A stretch of DNA of 64,000 bases, taken from positions 2,749,762 to 2,813,761 of the forward strand of contig NZ_JAFIBM010000001.1 in the NCBI RefSeq assembly GCF_017833035.1, given 5' to 3'. Shown in pieces: positions 19,001 through 27,069 of this stretch (the stretch's first letter is position 1; the number at the start of each line of letters is the position of its first letter). The notes below the pieces were generated by a model. That model had not been told where the DNA came from and did not search any database. It saw only the letters and a list, made by a program, of their open reading frames with translations. The position numbers and the translations under genes were made by a program. This DNA comes from Frigoribacterium sp. PvP032. Lineage in GTDB: Bacteria > Actinomycetota > Actinomycetes > Actinomycetales > Microbacteriaceae.

Positions 19001-19332
19001 GGGCCGGTCGGCCGATCGCGACGGTCGTCGTCGCCGAGCTGCGGCCGCGGCTCGTCGTCCAGCCCCGCGGCGGCGGCGTCGGCCTCGGCGCGCTCGGCCT
19101 CGATCTGCTCGCGGACCTCGCCGCGGTAGCGGGTGCGGCGGACGCGACGCGTCATGTCGACGATGATCAGCACCGTCGCCACGGCGACGAACGCGATGGC
19201 GACGAAGCCCCACACGCCCGGCGTGACGTCGACATCGGGCACGGTCGACGGCGGCAGCGTCGCGTCGGGGGTCGACGGCTGCGAGAGGAGGCGCACGGCC
19301 GCGGTCAGCACGAGGTCACCTGCAGCGCTCAT
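18997..19332 (-). CDS. Small single-pass membrane protein next to mca
   Basis: The 111-residue protein has a short N-terminal hydrophobic stretch, a Pro/Thr-rich spacer, a membrane segment at about 45-66 (VWGFVAIAFVAVATVLIIVD), then a basic and Asp/Glu-rich cytoplasmic tail. The TM-RRVRRTRYRGEVREQIEAERAEA pattern resembles the small protein beside mca in mycobacteria (Rv1083). Its ATG overlaps the mca stop as ATGA, so it is coupled to mca. No function is known. Its TAG stop lies in the same CTAG as the convergent hemolysin III stop. Confidence 0.8.
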   Translation of the reverse strand: MSAAGDLVLTAAVRLLSQPSTPDATLPPSTVPDVDVTPGVWGFVAIAFVAVATVLIIVDMTRRVRRTRYRGEVREQIEAERAEADAAAAGLDDEPRPQLGDDDRRDRPTGP

Positions 19333-20222
19333 CGGGCCTGCACCCCCACGAGGCCGGTGTCGGGGTCGGTGACGCCGGCGAAGAGGTCGGTCTCGGGCAC
19401 CGGCGAGTCGACGCGCGACTCGACCAGCTGGAAGTCCTCCGTGGGCCACGCGGCGACCTGGAGGTCGTGCGGCCAGAAGAAGAAGGCGCTGTCGAGCGGC
19501 ACCTGGCTGGCGTGCGCGCGGAGGGCAGCGTCGCGGACCGGGAAGAACTCGGAGACCGGCACGTGCGTCGTCGCGAGGTCGGGCCGGTCGCTGAAGCGCT
19601 CGAGCATCTCGGTGAGACGCTCGATCAGGGGCGACTCCGGGTCCTCAGCCTTCAGGTGCGTGATCATCGCGCCGACGCGGCCGGCGCTGAACATCCGGTC
19701 GTAGTAGACCTTGTCGATCTGCCAGGGCTCGCCCGCGGCCGGGTAGCGGGCGGCGTCGGACGCCGCCCGGAACGCCTCCATCGAGATCTCGTGGGTGCGG
19801 ATGTGGTCGGGGTGCGGGTAGCCGCCGATCTCGTCGTACGTGACCAGCACCTGGGGCCGGAACCGGCGGATGACCGCGACGAGCGGCTCGGCGCTGATCT
19901 CGAGAGGGATCGTGGCGAACGAGTTGACCGCGACCGGCTCGCCCTCGGCCGGCAGGCCGGAGTCGGCGTAGCCGAGCCAGAGGTGCTGGATGCCCATCGC
20001 CTCCTGCGCGGCACGCATCTCGTGCACGCGGAGGCCGGCGATGTCGCGCTCGGCGTGGGCGCGGGCCTCGAGCTGCTCGTTGAGGATCGAGCCCTGCTCG
20101 CCCCCCGTGCAGCTCACGACGAGCACCTCGGCACCGAGGCTGCGGTAGTAGGCGTAGGTGGCCGAGCCCTTGCTGGACTCGTCGTCGGGATGGGCGTGGA
20201 CGGCCAAGAGGCGCAGGGTCAC
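19329..20222 (-). CDS. mca: Mycothiol S-conjugate amidase
   Basis: Mca cleaves mycothiol S-conjugates of electrophiles and drugs to mercapturic acids, recycling the GlcN-inositol part. The 297-residue protein has the zinc motif HAHPDDES (His11, Asp14) and GGYPHPDHIRTHE with the third ligand, plus the CTGGEQGSI region. The length and the C-terminal FFFWP segment favour Mca over the deacetylase MshB. The GTG start is preceded by GAGGAA. Presence of mca implies that this organism makes mycothiol. It overlaps the small membrane gene by 4 nt. Confidence 0.94.
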   Translation of the reverse strand: MTLRLLAVHAHPDDESSKGSATYAYYRSLGAEVLVVSCTGGEQGSILNEQLEARAHAERDIAGLRVHEMRAAQEAMGIQHLWLGYADSGLPAEGEPVAVNSFATIPLEISAEPLVAVIRRFRPQVLVTYDEIGGYPHPDHIRTHEISMEAFRAASDAARYPAAGEPWQIDKVYYDRMFSAGRVGAMITHLKAEDPESPLIERLTEMLERFSDRPDLATTHVPVSEFFPVRDAALRAHASQVPLDSAFFFWPHDLQVAAWPTEDFQLVESRVDSPVPETDLFAGVTDPDTGLVGVQAR

Positions 20223-20271
20223 GGGTTCCTCGCAATTCGTGCAGGGCAGACGTTGCTACCCTCAGGACAAG

Positions 20272-20277
20272 GATAAT
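20272..20277 (+). promoter_or_regulatory. -10 element of the DUF4307 gene
   Basis: GATAAT lies 14 nt before the GTG at 20292, with ACGGAG between them, so this transcript should carry a short leader rather than being leaderless. Confidence 0.45.
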
Positions 20278-20291
20278 CGGACGGAGTCCCC

Positions 20292-20759
20292 GTGGCGTCC
20301 ATGCCCCCCGCACCATCGCCGGCTGCAGCACCCGAGCAGCCCGTCGGCCAGCCGCGCGACGGCGCCTCGGCCCGGCTCGACGCCCGCTACGGGCGCAGCA
20401 CCGGCACCCGTCGGCGCGGCCGCCTGACCGCGATCGTCGTCGCCGCCTCCTTCGTGGTCGTGTTCGCCGCGTGGGTCGTCTTCGCCGCCTTCGACGGCGA
20501 CGGCTCGAAGCTCGAGAGCACGGACGTCGGCTACACGGTGCTCGACGACCGCGCGGTCGACGTGCAGTACACGATCAGCACGCAGCCGGGCACCGAGGTG
20601 AGCTGCGCCGTGCAGGCCCAGAACCAGAAGTTCAGCATCGTGGGCTGGAAGGTCGTGCACCTGCCGGCCTCGCCGACGCACTCCACGACCTACACGACCT
20701 CGCTCGCGACCAGCGAACGCGCCGTGACAGGGTTGATCTACGAGTGCTGGCTTCCGTAG
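20292..20759 (+). CDS. DUF4307 membrane protein
   Basis: The 155-residue protein has a Pro/Ala-rich N-terminus, a membrane anchor at about 44-67 (LTAIVVAASFVVVFAAWVVF), and an extracytoplasmic beta-rich domain with two Cys (SCAVQAQNQKF and YECWLP). ARYGR before the membrane segment and the overall layout match DUF4307, found between mca and greA in Actinobacteria (Rv1081c in M. tuberculosis). Function is unknown. The GTG start is 6 nt after ACGGAG; an ATG three codons later is possible. It is divergent from mca. Confidence 0.87.
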   Translation: MASMPPAPSPAAAPEQPVGQPRDGASARLDARYGRSTGTRRRGRLTAIVVAASFVVVFAAWVVFAAFDGDGSKLESTDVGYTVLDDRAVDVQYTISTQPGTEVSCAVQAQNQKFSIVGWKVVHLPASPTHSTTYTTSLATSERAVTGLIYECWLP

Positions 20760-20776
20760 ACTGCGCGGACACCCAC

Positions 20777-20807
20777 GAGACCGGCCACTCGGCCGGTCTC
20801 CTTTTTT
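20777..20807 (+). terminator. Rho-independent terminator after the DUF4307 gene
   Basis: A perfect 10-bp stem (GAGACCGGCC with GGCCGGTCTC, loop ACTC) is followed by C and six T. It is the only hairpin I found here with a classical T-tract. It separates DUF4307 from greA. Confidence 0.9.
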
Positions 20808-20895
20808 CGGTGGGCGTGCCCCGACCGGGCGCGCGGCTCCCGCTCCCGCGGACAGGGCCGCCGCACGCGCAGGCCGCCGCACGGACGGAGACACC

Positions 20896-21390
20896 ATGAG
20901 CCAAGACAACGACGCCACCACCTGGCTGACGCCCGACGCCCGCGACCGCCTCCAGGCCGAGCTCGAGACGCTGAGCGGCGAGGGCCGGGCCGAGATCGTG
21001 GGCCGCATCGAGGCCGCTCGCGAAGAGGGCGACCTCAAGGAGAACGGCGGCTACCACGCCGCGAAGGACGAGCAGGGCAAGATCGAGGCGCGCATCCGCA
21101 CCCTGATCAACCTGCTCAAGCACGCGACCGTCGGCGAGTCCACTGCCGCCGACGGCATCGTCGGCCCCGGCACCGTCGTGACCGCGACGATCGCCGGCGA
21201 CCCCAGCACGTTCCTCCTCGGCAACCGCGAGATCATCGCGCCGGGCAGCGACCTCTCGGTCTACAGCGAGACGAGCCCGCTCGGCCAGGCCATCAACGGC
21301 GTCAAGGTCGGCACCACGACCAGCTACACGGCGCCGAACGGCAAGGAGATCACGGTCACCGTCAGCGCGGTCGAGACCTACGTCCCCTGA
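20896..21390 (+). CDS. greA: Transcription elongation factor GreA
   Basis: GreA rescues backtracked RNA polymerase by stimulating transcript cleavage. The 164-residue protein has the N-terminal coiled coil, where GDLKENGGYHAAKDEQGKI holds the acidic tip residues, and a C-terminal FKBP-like domain ending with SPLGQAINGVKVG. The ATG is 5 nt after ACGGAG. A strong terminator upstream makes it its own unit, and a long hairpin follows. Confidence 0.96.
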   Translation: MSQDNDATTWLTPDARDRLQAELETLSGEGRAEIVGRIEAAREEGDLKENGGYHAAKDEQGKIEARIRTLINLLKHATVGESTAADGIVGPGTVVTATIAGDPSTFLLGNREIIAPGSDLSVYSETSPLGQAINGVKVGTTTSYTAPNGKEITVTVSAVETYVP

Positions 21391-21451
21391 TCCTGACCCA
21401 CCCGCGTGCCGTGACCGGCCCGGGGCCCTGCTCCCCCACGACGGGAGCGGA

Positions 21452-21497
21452 GCACGACGGAGGCCCCTGCTCGCCTGAGCAGGGGCCTCCGTCGTGC
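21452..21497. terminator. Perfect 21-bp hairpin shared by greA and ilvA
   Basis: Arms 21452-21472 and 21477-21497 are exact reverse complements around a GCCT loop, between convergent stops at 21390 and 21515. No U-tract is present. Confidence 0.8.
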
Positions 21498-21514
21498 GTC
21501 CGGAGCGTGAGCGC

Positions 21515-22753
21515 CTAGAAGTCGACGTTCGGCTCGAAGCCGGCCTCGCGGAGGCGCCGGAGGACGTCCTCGACGTGGTCCGGCCCACGGGTCTCGACGC
21601 TGAGCTCGAGCTCGACCTCGCTGATCTGCAGGCCCCGCTGGTGACGGGTGTGCAGCACCTCCACGACGTTCGCGTTCGCGTCGGACAGGATCTGCGAGAC
21701 ACGGGTGAGCTGCCCAGGACGGTCGGGCAGGCCGACACGGAGCTTGAGGTAGCGCTCGGCGGCGGCGAGGCCGCGGCTGATGACGCGCTCCATCATCAGG
21801 GGGTCGATGTTGCCGCCGCTGAGCACGATCACCGTCGTGCCGAGGTCGCGCACCTGCTCGGTCATCACGGCGGCGACGCCCACGGCGCCGGCCGCCTCGA
21901 CGACGAGCTTCGCGCGCTCGAGCAGGACGAGCATGGCCCTGGCCGTGTCGTCGTCGCCGACCGTGACGACCTGGTCGACGGTCTCGCGCACGATCTCGAA
22001 GTTGAGCACGCCGGGCCGGGCGACGGCGATGCCGTCGGCGATGGTCGGCAGGGCCGTGATGTCGGTGCGGACGCCGCTCGCCATCGAGACCGCGTAGGGA
22101 GCGGCGTTGGCCGCCTGCACCCCGATGACGCGGACCGTGCGGCCGGTCCGCGCGTTCTGCTGCTTCACCGCGCTGGCGACGCCGGCGATCAGCCCGCCGC
22201 CGCCGATGGGCACGATGATCGTGTCGACGTCGGGCACCTGCTCGAGGATCTCGAGGCCGAGGGTGCCCTGGCCCGCGACGACGTCGGGGTGGTCGAACGG
22301 CGGGATGAGGGCCGCGCCGGTGCTCGCCGCGAACTCGGCGGCCGCCCGCAGCGCCTGCTCGACGTCGTGGCCGCTGAGCACCACGTCGGCGCCGTACTCG
22401 CGCGTCGCCTGCAGCTTGGGCAGAGCGACCCCGACGGGCATGAAGATCGTGGCGGCGATGCCCAGCTCACGCGCGGCGAACGCCACGCCCTGGGCGTGGT
22501 TGCCGGCAGAGGCCGCGACGACGCCGCGCGACTTCTCGTCGTCGGTCAGCTGGGTGAGGCGGTTGTAGGCGCCCCGGATCTTGTACGAGCCGGTGCGCTG
22601 CAGGTTCTCGCACTTGAGGTGCACGGGCGACCCGAGCAGCTCGGCGAGGAACCGCGAGCTCTCCATCGGCGTGACCCGGGCCACGCGCGAGACGCGTTCT
22701 CGCGCCTGCTCGATCTCGAGCAGCGTGGGACCGGCGATCGTGAGGTCAGACAT
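21515..22753 (-). CDS. ilvA: Threonine ammonia-lyase with ACT domain
   Basis: The enzyme deaminates threonine to 2-oxobutyrate for isoleucine synthesis. The 412-residue protein carries the PLP Lys58 in RTGSYKIRGAYN and the phosphate loop PIGGGGLIAG. A single C-terminal ACT domain follows (about 330-412, starting near LKLRVGLPDRPGQL), as in the shorter regulated enzymes, rather than the double ACT-like module of E. coli IlvA. A catabolic TdcB-like role cannot be excluded. GGAAAGG precedes the ATG, and the start overlaps the end of the transporter gene by 8 nt, so the two form an operon. Confidence 0.93.
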   Translation of the reverse strand: MSDLTIAGPTLLEIEQARERVSRVARVTPMESSRFLAELLGSPVHLKCENLQRTGSYKIRGAYNRLTQLTDDEKSRGVVAASAGNHAQGVAFAARELGIAATIFMPVGVALPKLQATREYGADVVLSGHDVEQALRAAAEFAASTGAALIPPFDHPDVVAGQGTLGLEILEQVPDVDTIIVPIGGGGLIAGVASAVKQQNARTGRTVRVIGVQAANAAPYAVSMASGVRTDITALPTIADGIAVARPGVLNFEIVRETVDQVVTVGDDDTARAMLVLLERAKLVVEAAGAVGVAAVMTEQVRDLGTTVIVLSGGNIDPLMMERVISRGLAAAERYLKLRVGLPDRPGQLTRVSQILSDANANVVEVLHTRHQRGLQISEVELELSVETRGPDHVEDVLRRLREAGFEPNVDF

Positions 22754-23924
22754 CCGTGGCCTTTCCGGGCGAGGTGACGTCGGCGGACGTCGGACGGGTG
22801 CCCGTGCGCCACGAGCCCCTCGCGACATAGCCGATCATGACGTTGAGGACAGCGATGACGGGCACCGCGAAGAGAGCGCCGGGGATGCCGGCGAGCAGGG
22901 CGCCCGCCGCCACCGCGAAGACGACGGCCAGGGGGTGCACCTTGACGGCGCTGCCCATGACGAAGGGCTGCAGGAGGTGCCCCTCGATCTGCTGGACCAG
23001 GATCACGACCGCGAGCATCAGGAGGGCGACGACCCAGCCGTTGTAGACGAGCGCGATCACGACCGCGATCGCCCCGGTCGCGACGGCGCCCACCACGGGC
23101 ACGAACGACCCGAGGAACACCGCGATGGCGATCGGCGCGACGAGCGGCAGCCCGAGCAGCAGGGCGCCGAGCCCGATGCCGACGGCGTCGACGAACGCCA
23201 CGAAGATCTGCACCTTGACGAAGTTCGTGAGCGTCAGCCAGCCGGCCCGCCCCGCCCCGTCGACCGCGTCGCGTGCGGCGCGCGGGAAGAGCCGCACGAG
23301 CCAGCGCCAGATCTCGCCGCCGCCGACGAGCAGGAAGATCGTCGTGAAGAGCATCAGCACGAGCCCGGCGCCGACGTGGCCGGCCGTCGAGCCGATGGAC
23401 AGCGCGCCGCGGAGGAGGGGCTGGCTGTCCTGTTGGAGGGCCGCCACCGCGTCGCGCACGTATCCGTTCAGCTGCCCCTCGGTGAGGTGCAGCGGCGACG
23501 CCAGCAGGAAGTCCTTGAGCTCGCCGTAGGAGGCGACGGACCGATCGCGCAGCGCCGGCCACCCGTCGACGATCTGCAGCACGACGAGGGTGAAGAGCCC
23601 CGCGACGACGACCAGGAAGCCGACGAGGCTCACGACGACCGCGACCCACTTCGGCCAGCGGTGCCGCTGCAGCCAACCGGAGAACGGGACCAGCAGGGCC
23701 GAGACGAGCAGCGCCACGAGGAAGGGGATGACGATGATGCGGAGCTGGATGACGAGCCAGACGAACACGGCGACGACCGCCACGACGAGCAGGACGCGCC
23801 ACGACCACGCACCGGCGATCACCATGCCACGCGGCACCGACGGGTCGGGCGCCCACCCTGCGGGGGCGCTCGGGTCGGTCACCTTCTCTGCCGCTCCCCG
23901 CGGGAGCCTGCTGCGGCGCATCAT
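22746..23924 (-). CDS. AI-2E family transporter (PerM/YdiK type)
   Basis: The 392-residue membrane protein shows two N-terminal segments (about 40-80), a soluble stretch, and a C-terminal bundle with the family motifs FVPVVGAVATG and QQIEGHLLQPFVMG. Family members export varied small molecules; the AI-2 name does not prove a quorum-sensing role. The ATG-ATG start lies 6 nt from TACACT (23931-23936, minus), a leaderless arrangement. It overlaps ilvA and is divergent from the YcaQ-like gene. Amino-acid or organic-acid efflux would fit the ilvA link but is inference. Confidence 0.87.
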   Translation of the reverse strand: MMRRSRLPRGAAEKVTDPSAPAGWAPDPSVPRGMVIAGAWSWRVLLVVAVVAVFVWLVIQLRIIVIPFLVALLVSALLVPFSGWLQRHRWPKWVAVVVSLVGFLVVVAGLFTLVVLQIVDGWPALRDRSVASYGELKDFLLASPLHLTEGQLNGYVRDAVAALQQDSQPLLRGALSIGSTAGHVGAGLVLMLFTTIFLLVGGGEIWRWLVRLFPRAARDAVDGAGRAGWLTLTNFVKVQIFVAFVDAVGIGLGALLLGLPLVAPIAIAVFLGSFVPVVGAVATGAIAVVIALVYNGWVVALLMLAVVILVQQIEGHLLQPFVMGSAVKVHPLAVVFAVAAGALLAGIPGALFAVPVIAVLNVMIGYVARGSWRTGTRPTSADVTSPGKATDV

Positions 23925-23930
23925 GCGCTC

Positions 23931-23936
23931 AGTGTA
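23931..23936 (-). promoter_or_regulatory. -10 element of the AI-2E transporter-ilvA operon, leaderless spacing
   Basis: TACACT on the minus strand ends 6 nt before the first ATG. Confidence 0.55.
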
Positions 23937-24051
23937 GGGCTGGCCCGGTGGTGTTCCGCCCTGCCCTCCATGCCCTCCGCGGCATATGCCTGGCCTGCGT
24001 CCGACGTGATCTCAGGAGGCGCCCCGACCGTCGCGTGTCGGTCGTCGCGGC

Positions 24052-24057
24052 TAGCCT
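24052..24057 (+). promoter_or_regulatory. -10 element of the YcaQ-like gene, leaderless spacing
   Basis: TAGCCT ends 6 nt before the GTG at 24064, and no ribosome site is present. Confidence 0.55.
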
Positions 24058-24063
24058 CGGATC

Positions 24064-25302
24064 GTGCCCCGCGACCGCCTGTCTCCTGCCCTCGCCCGCC
24101 GCGTCGCCCTGGCGGCACAGGGTCTCGGCCGTCCGACCGCGGCCCCGGGCTCGACTGCCGTGGGCACCCGTCAGCTCACCGGCCTCGTCGACCGGCTCGG
24201 CCTGCTGCAGATCGACTCGGTGAACGTCTTCGAGCGCAGCCACCACCTCCCCGTCTTCGCCCGGCTGGGCCACTACGACCGCGACGCGCTCGACCGGCTC
24301 GTGTTCGCGCCGAGAGGGCGGTTCGTCGAGTACTGGGCGCACGAGGCGGCGATCCTGCCGATCTCGACCTGGCCTCTGATGCGCTGGCGCATGCGCGACC
24401 ACGACGACCGCTGGCGTGCCGACGAGGGCTCCTGGCTCTCGACGAAGCCCGAGATGGCGCGTTGGCTGCTCGACGAGATCCGCGAGAAGGGCCCGCTGCC
24501 CGCGAGCCTGGTCGAGCACGACGCCGACCTGTTCCCGTCGCCGACCCGCACCGGCCCGTGGTGGGGCTGGGGCGACGTCAAGCGCGGTCTCGAGGCGCTG
24601 TTCCGGGTGGGGGCGCTCGTCAGCGCCGGCCGCCGCCGCTTCGAGCGCGTCTACGCCCTGCCAGAGCAGGTGCTGCCCGACGCGGTGCTCGGCGTCGAGG
24701 TGGACCGGGCAGAGGCGCACCGTCAGCTGGTCGCCCACGCGGCCCGCGCCTCCGGCGTCGCCACCGCCTCCGACCTCGCCGACTACTGGCGGCTCAAGGC
24801 GGCCGACGTGGCGCCGGCGCTCCGCGAGCTGCACGATGCGGGCGTCGTGCGGCCCGTGACGGTCGACGGCTGGGCCGCGCCCGCGTGGCTGCACTCCGAG
24901 GCGCGGCTGCCCCGCCGTGTCGAGGCCGACGCCCTGCTGTCGCCGTTCGACCCCGTCGTGTGGCACCGGCCCCGGGCCGAGCGGCTCTTCGGGTTCCGCT
25001 ACCGAATCGAGATCTACACGCCGCAGGCGAAGCGGGTGCACGGCTACTACGTGCTGCCGGTGCTGCAGGACGACCAGCTCGTCGCCCGCGTCGACCTCAA
25101 GAGCGACCGGCAGGCGGGCGTCCTGCGTGTGCAGGCCTCGTGGCGCGAGCGCGACCTGCCGGTCGACGTGGATCGTCTCGCGGCGCTGCTGGGCCGGGCG
25201 GCCGCCTGGCAGGGGCTCGGCGGGGTCGAGGTGGTGCCGAGGGGCGACCTCGCCGCCGAGCTCGGGCCCGCCGTCGAGGCATCGGGCTCGGGCTCGGGCT
25301 AG
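24064..25302 (+). CDS. Winged-helix DNA glycosylase, YcaQ/AlkZ superfamily
   Basis: This family (HTH_42) unhooks DNA interstrand crosslinks and removes alkylated bases; the best known members are E. coli YcaQ (AlkX) and Streptomyces AlkZ. The 412-residue protein carries the catalytic QxD-type motif in LGLLQIDSVNVFERSHHLP (Gln and Asp near 49-51), and later SPFDPVVWHRPR and GFRYRIEIY, all diagnostic. The QID form suggests the YcaQ-like branch. The GTG start is leaderless. The tail is Gly/Ser rich, and the TAG stop shares a CTAG with the convergent protease gene. A self-protection role would need a nearby genotoxin cluster, and none is seen. Confidence 0.88.
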   Translation: MPRDRLSPALARRVALAAQGLGRPTAAPGSTAVGTRQLTGLVDRLGLLQIDSVNVFERSHHLPVFARLGHYDRDALDRLVFAPRGRFVEYWAHEAAILPISTWPLMRWRMRDHDDRWRADEGSWLSTKPEMARWLLDEIREKGPLPASLVEHDADLFPSPTRTGPWWGWGDVKRGLEALFRVGALVSAGRRRFERVYALPEQVLPDAVLGVEVDRAEAHRQLVAHAARASGVATASDLADYWRLKAADVAPALRELHDAGVVRPVTVDGWAAPAWLHSEARLPRRVEADALLSPFDPVVWHRPRAERLFGFRYRIEIYTPQAKRVHGYYVLPVLQDDQLVARVDLKSDRQAGVLRVQASWRERDLPVDVDRLAALLGRAAAWQGLGGVEVVPRGDLAAELGPAVEASGSGSG

Positions 25303-26210
25303 AAGCGCGACGCGTTCTCGCGCAGCCGGGCCACGCGATCGGCGAGCGGCGGGTGCGTGCTGAAGAGGCGGTCCATGACGCCCGGCTTCATCGGGTCGCT
25401 GATCCACAGGTGCGACATCGAGGTGCTCTGCTGCTGCATGGGGCGACCGTGGGCGCCGAGCTTCTCGAGCGCGCTGGCCAGCCCCTCGGGGTGGCGGGTG
25501 GTGAGCGCCCCGGTGGCGTCGGCGAGGTACTCGCGCTGGCGGGAGACCGCCGCCTGGACGCCCGCGGCGGCGAGCGGCGCGATGATCATCGCGACGAGCC
25601 CGAGCACCAGGAAGACCGGGTTCGAGCCACCACCTCCCCCGTTGCCGTTGCCGTTGTTGCTCCGCCCCCCGGTCAGGGCGCTGAGGAAGGACATCCGCAT
25701 CAGGACGTCGGCCAGGAACCCGACGGCGACGACCAGCCCGAAGACCATGGTCGAGACGCGGATGTCGTAGTTCTTGACGTGGCCCATCTCGTGCGCCATG
25801 ACGCCCTGCAGCTCGGCGTCGTCCATCAGCGCGAGCAGGCCCGTCGTGGCCGCCACGACCGCGTGCTCCGGGTCACGCCCGGTCGCGAACGCGTTGGGCG
25901 CGGGGTCGACGACGACGTACACCTTCGGCATCGGCATGCCCATGGTGATGGAGAGGTTCTCGACCGTGCGCCAGAGACGGGGCGCGGTGGTCGCGTCGAC
26001 CTCCTGCGCATCGCTCATCGAGAGCGCCTGCCGGCCCGCCGCGAAGTACTGGATCAGCGCGTAGACCGCGGCGCCCACCAGGACGACGAACCCGATGGAG
26101 GGGCTGTTCCAGAGCGCGGACGCGGCGAAGCCGAGCGCGCCCACGATCAGCAGGAAGATCAGGACGATGAAGACCGTGTTGCGCTTGTTCCGCGCGATGG
26201 CCGAGTACAT
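25299..26210 (-). CDS. HtpX-like M48 membrane metalloprotease
   Basis: The 303-residue integral membrane protease has four hydrophobic segments (about 12-34, 38-56, 155-175, 198-220) and the zinc motif HEMGH at 140-144, with the distal Glu in REYLADA. HtpX enzymes degrade misfolded membrane proteins. A Gly/Asn-rich loop lies around 180-195. It follows lemA by 27 bp on the same strand, a pairing common in bacteria. The start has only a weak AGGG-type ribosome site. Its stop overlaps the convergent YcaQ-like stop. Confidence 0.92.
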   Translation of the reverse strand: MYSAIARNKRNTVFIVLIFLLIVGALGFAASALWNSPSIGFVVLVGAAVYALIQYFAAGRQALSMSDAQEVDATTAPRLWRTVENLSITMGMPMPKVYVVVDPAPNAFATGRDPEHAVVAATTGLLALMDDAELQGVMAHEMGHVKNYDIRVSTMVFGLVVAVGFLADVLMRMSFLSALTGGRSNNGNGNGGGGGSNPVFLVLGLVAMIIAPLAAAGVQAAVSRQREYLADATGALTTRHPEGLASALEKLGAHGRPMQQQSTSMSHLWISDPMKPGVMDRLFSTHPPLADRVARLRENASRF

Positions 26211-26237
26211 GGCGAGGGCCCTGGTGGAGGCGCGGCG

Positions 26238-26819
26238 CTAGAACTGGACGCGCGGCGGCTCGGCGATGGCCGACGGCTCGGCCACCTCGAAGAAGTCGCG
26301 CTCGGTGAAGCCGAGGCGCTTCACGAACAGGGTGTTCGGGAACGTGCGCGTCTTGGTGTTGAACTCCCGGACCCCGCCGTTGTAGAACCGGCGGGCGGCC
26401 TGGATCTTGTCCTCCGTGTCGACGAGCTCGGACTGCAGCTGCAGGAAGTTCTGGCTCGCCTGCAGCTGGGGGTACGCCTCGGACACGGCGAAGATGCTCT
26501 TCAGCGCCGTCTGCATGTGCCCCTCGGCGGCGGACGCCTCGGCGGGCGTCTGCGCCCCCAGGGTCTCGGCCCGCGCCTCCGTGACGTTCTGGAACACCTT
26601 CGCCTCGTGGGACGCGTAGCCCTTGACGGACTCGATGATGTTCGGGATCAGGTCGGCTCGGCGCTTGAGCTGGATCGTGATGTCGCTCCACGCCTCGTCG
26701 ACGCGGACCTTGAGCGTGACGAGGCTGTTGTAGGTCGACCAGAGGTAGATGCCGGCGATCACGACGAGCAGGACGATGATGCCGACGGCGACCAGGGTGG
26801 CGATGAGGGCCGGTTGCAT
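26238..26819 (-). CDS. lemA: LemA family protein
   Basis: LemA proteins have one N-terminal membrane anchor and an extracytoplasmic helical bundle; their function is unsettled, but they often accompany M48 proteases. The 193-residue product has the anchor at about 5-27, then YNSLVTLKVRVDEAWSDI, the typical QLKRRADLIPNIIESVKGY, and EFNTKTRTFPN followed by GF. AAGGAG precedes the ATG. It is the first gene of the lemA-M48 operon; a TATAGT at 26909-26914 (minus) may be its -10, implying a leader of about 80 nt. Confidence 0.93.
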   Translation of the reverse strand: MQPALIATLVAVGIIVLLVVIAGIYLWSTYNSLVTLKVRVDEAWSDITIQLKRRADLIPNIIESVKGYASHEAKVFQNVTEARAETLGAQTPAEASAAEGHMQTALKSIFAVSEAYPQLQASQNFLQLQSELVDTEDKIQAARRFYNGGVREFNTKTRTFPNTLFVKRLGFTERDFFEVAEPSAIAEPPRVQF

Positions 26820-26908
26820 GGGTGGTGACTCCTTGGGGATACGGCTCGGGTGGACGCGTCGCGGTCGTCCTCAGGATGCCTGTCGAGGGTCACGTCGATG
26901 CGTGGGCC

Positions 26909-26917
26909 ACTATAAAT
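26909..26917. promoter_or_regulatory. AT-rich -10-like element in the lemA/surface-protein gap
   Basis: ACTATAAAT reads as TATAGT on the minus strand (toward lemA) and as TATAAA on the plus strand. It stands out in a GC-rich 250-bp divergent region. A separate TTGACA at about 27033-27038 on the plus strand is placed as a -35 for the downstream gene, though a matching -10 is poor. Confidence 0.4.
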
Positions 26918-27069
26918 GCGCTGGATGGGGGCTCCGTGTGGACAGGGCGTCTTCGGGGGGAACTCTCGACATCACCTGTCGTGCGTCGGTCCGCACGCCG
27001 GGCCGCACGCGCGAACTGGTCCGCGCGACCGATTGACAGGTCCCTCGACAGCGTGCTGAATGGGGAGCA

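Noticed and set aside
22581-26828. A 1415-codon open frame on the plus strand across ilvA, the transporter, YcaQ-like, M48 and lemA genes
   Set aside because: It is an antisense shadow caused by high GC content; its translation is Arg/Asp/Glu-rich without any domain, and it crosses five well supported genes.
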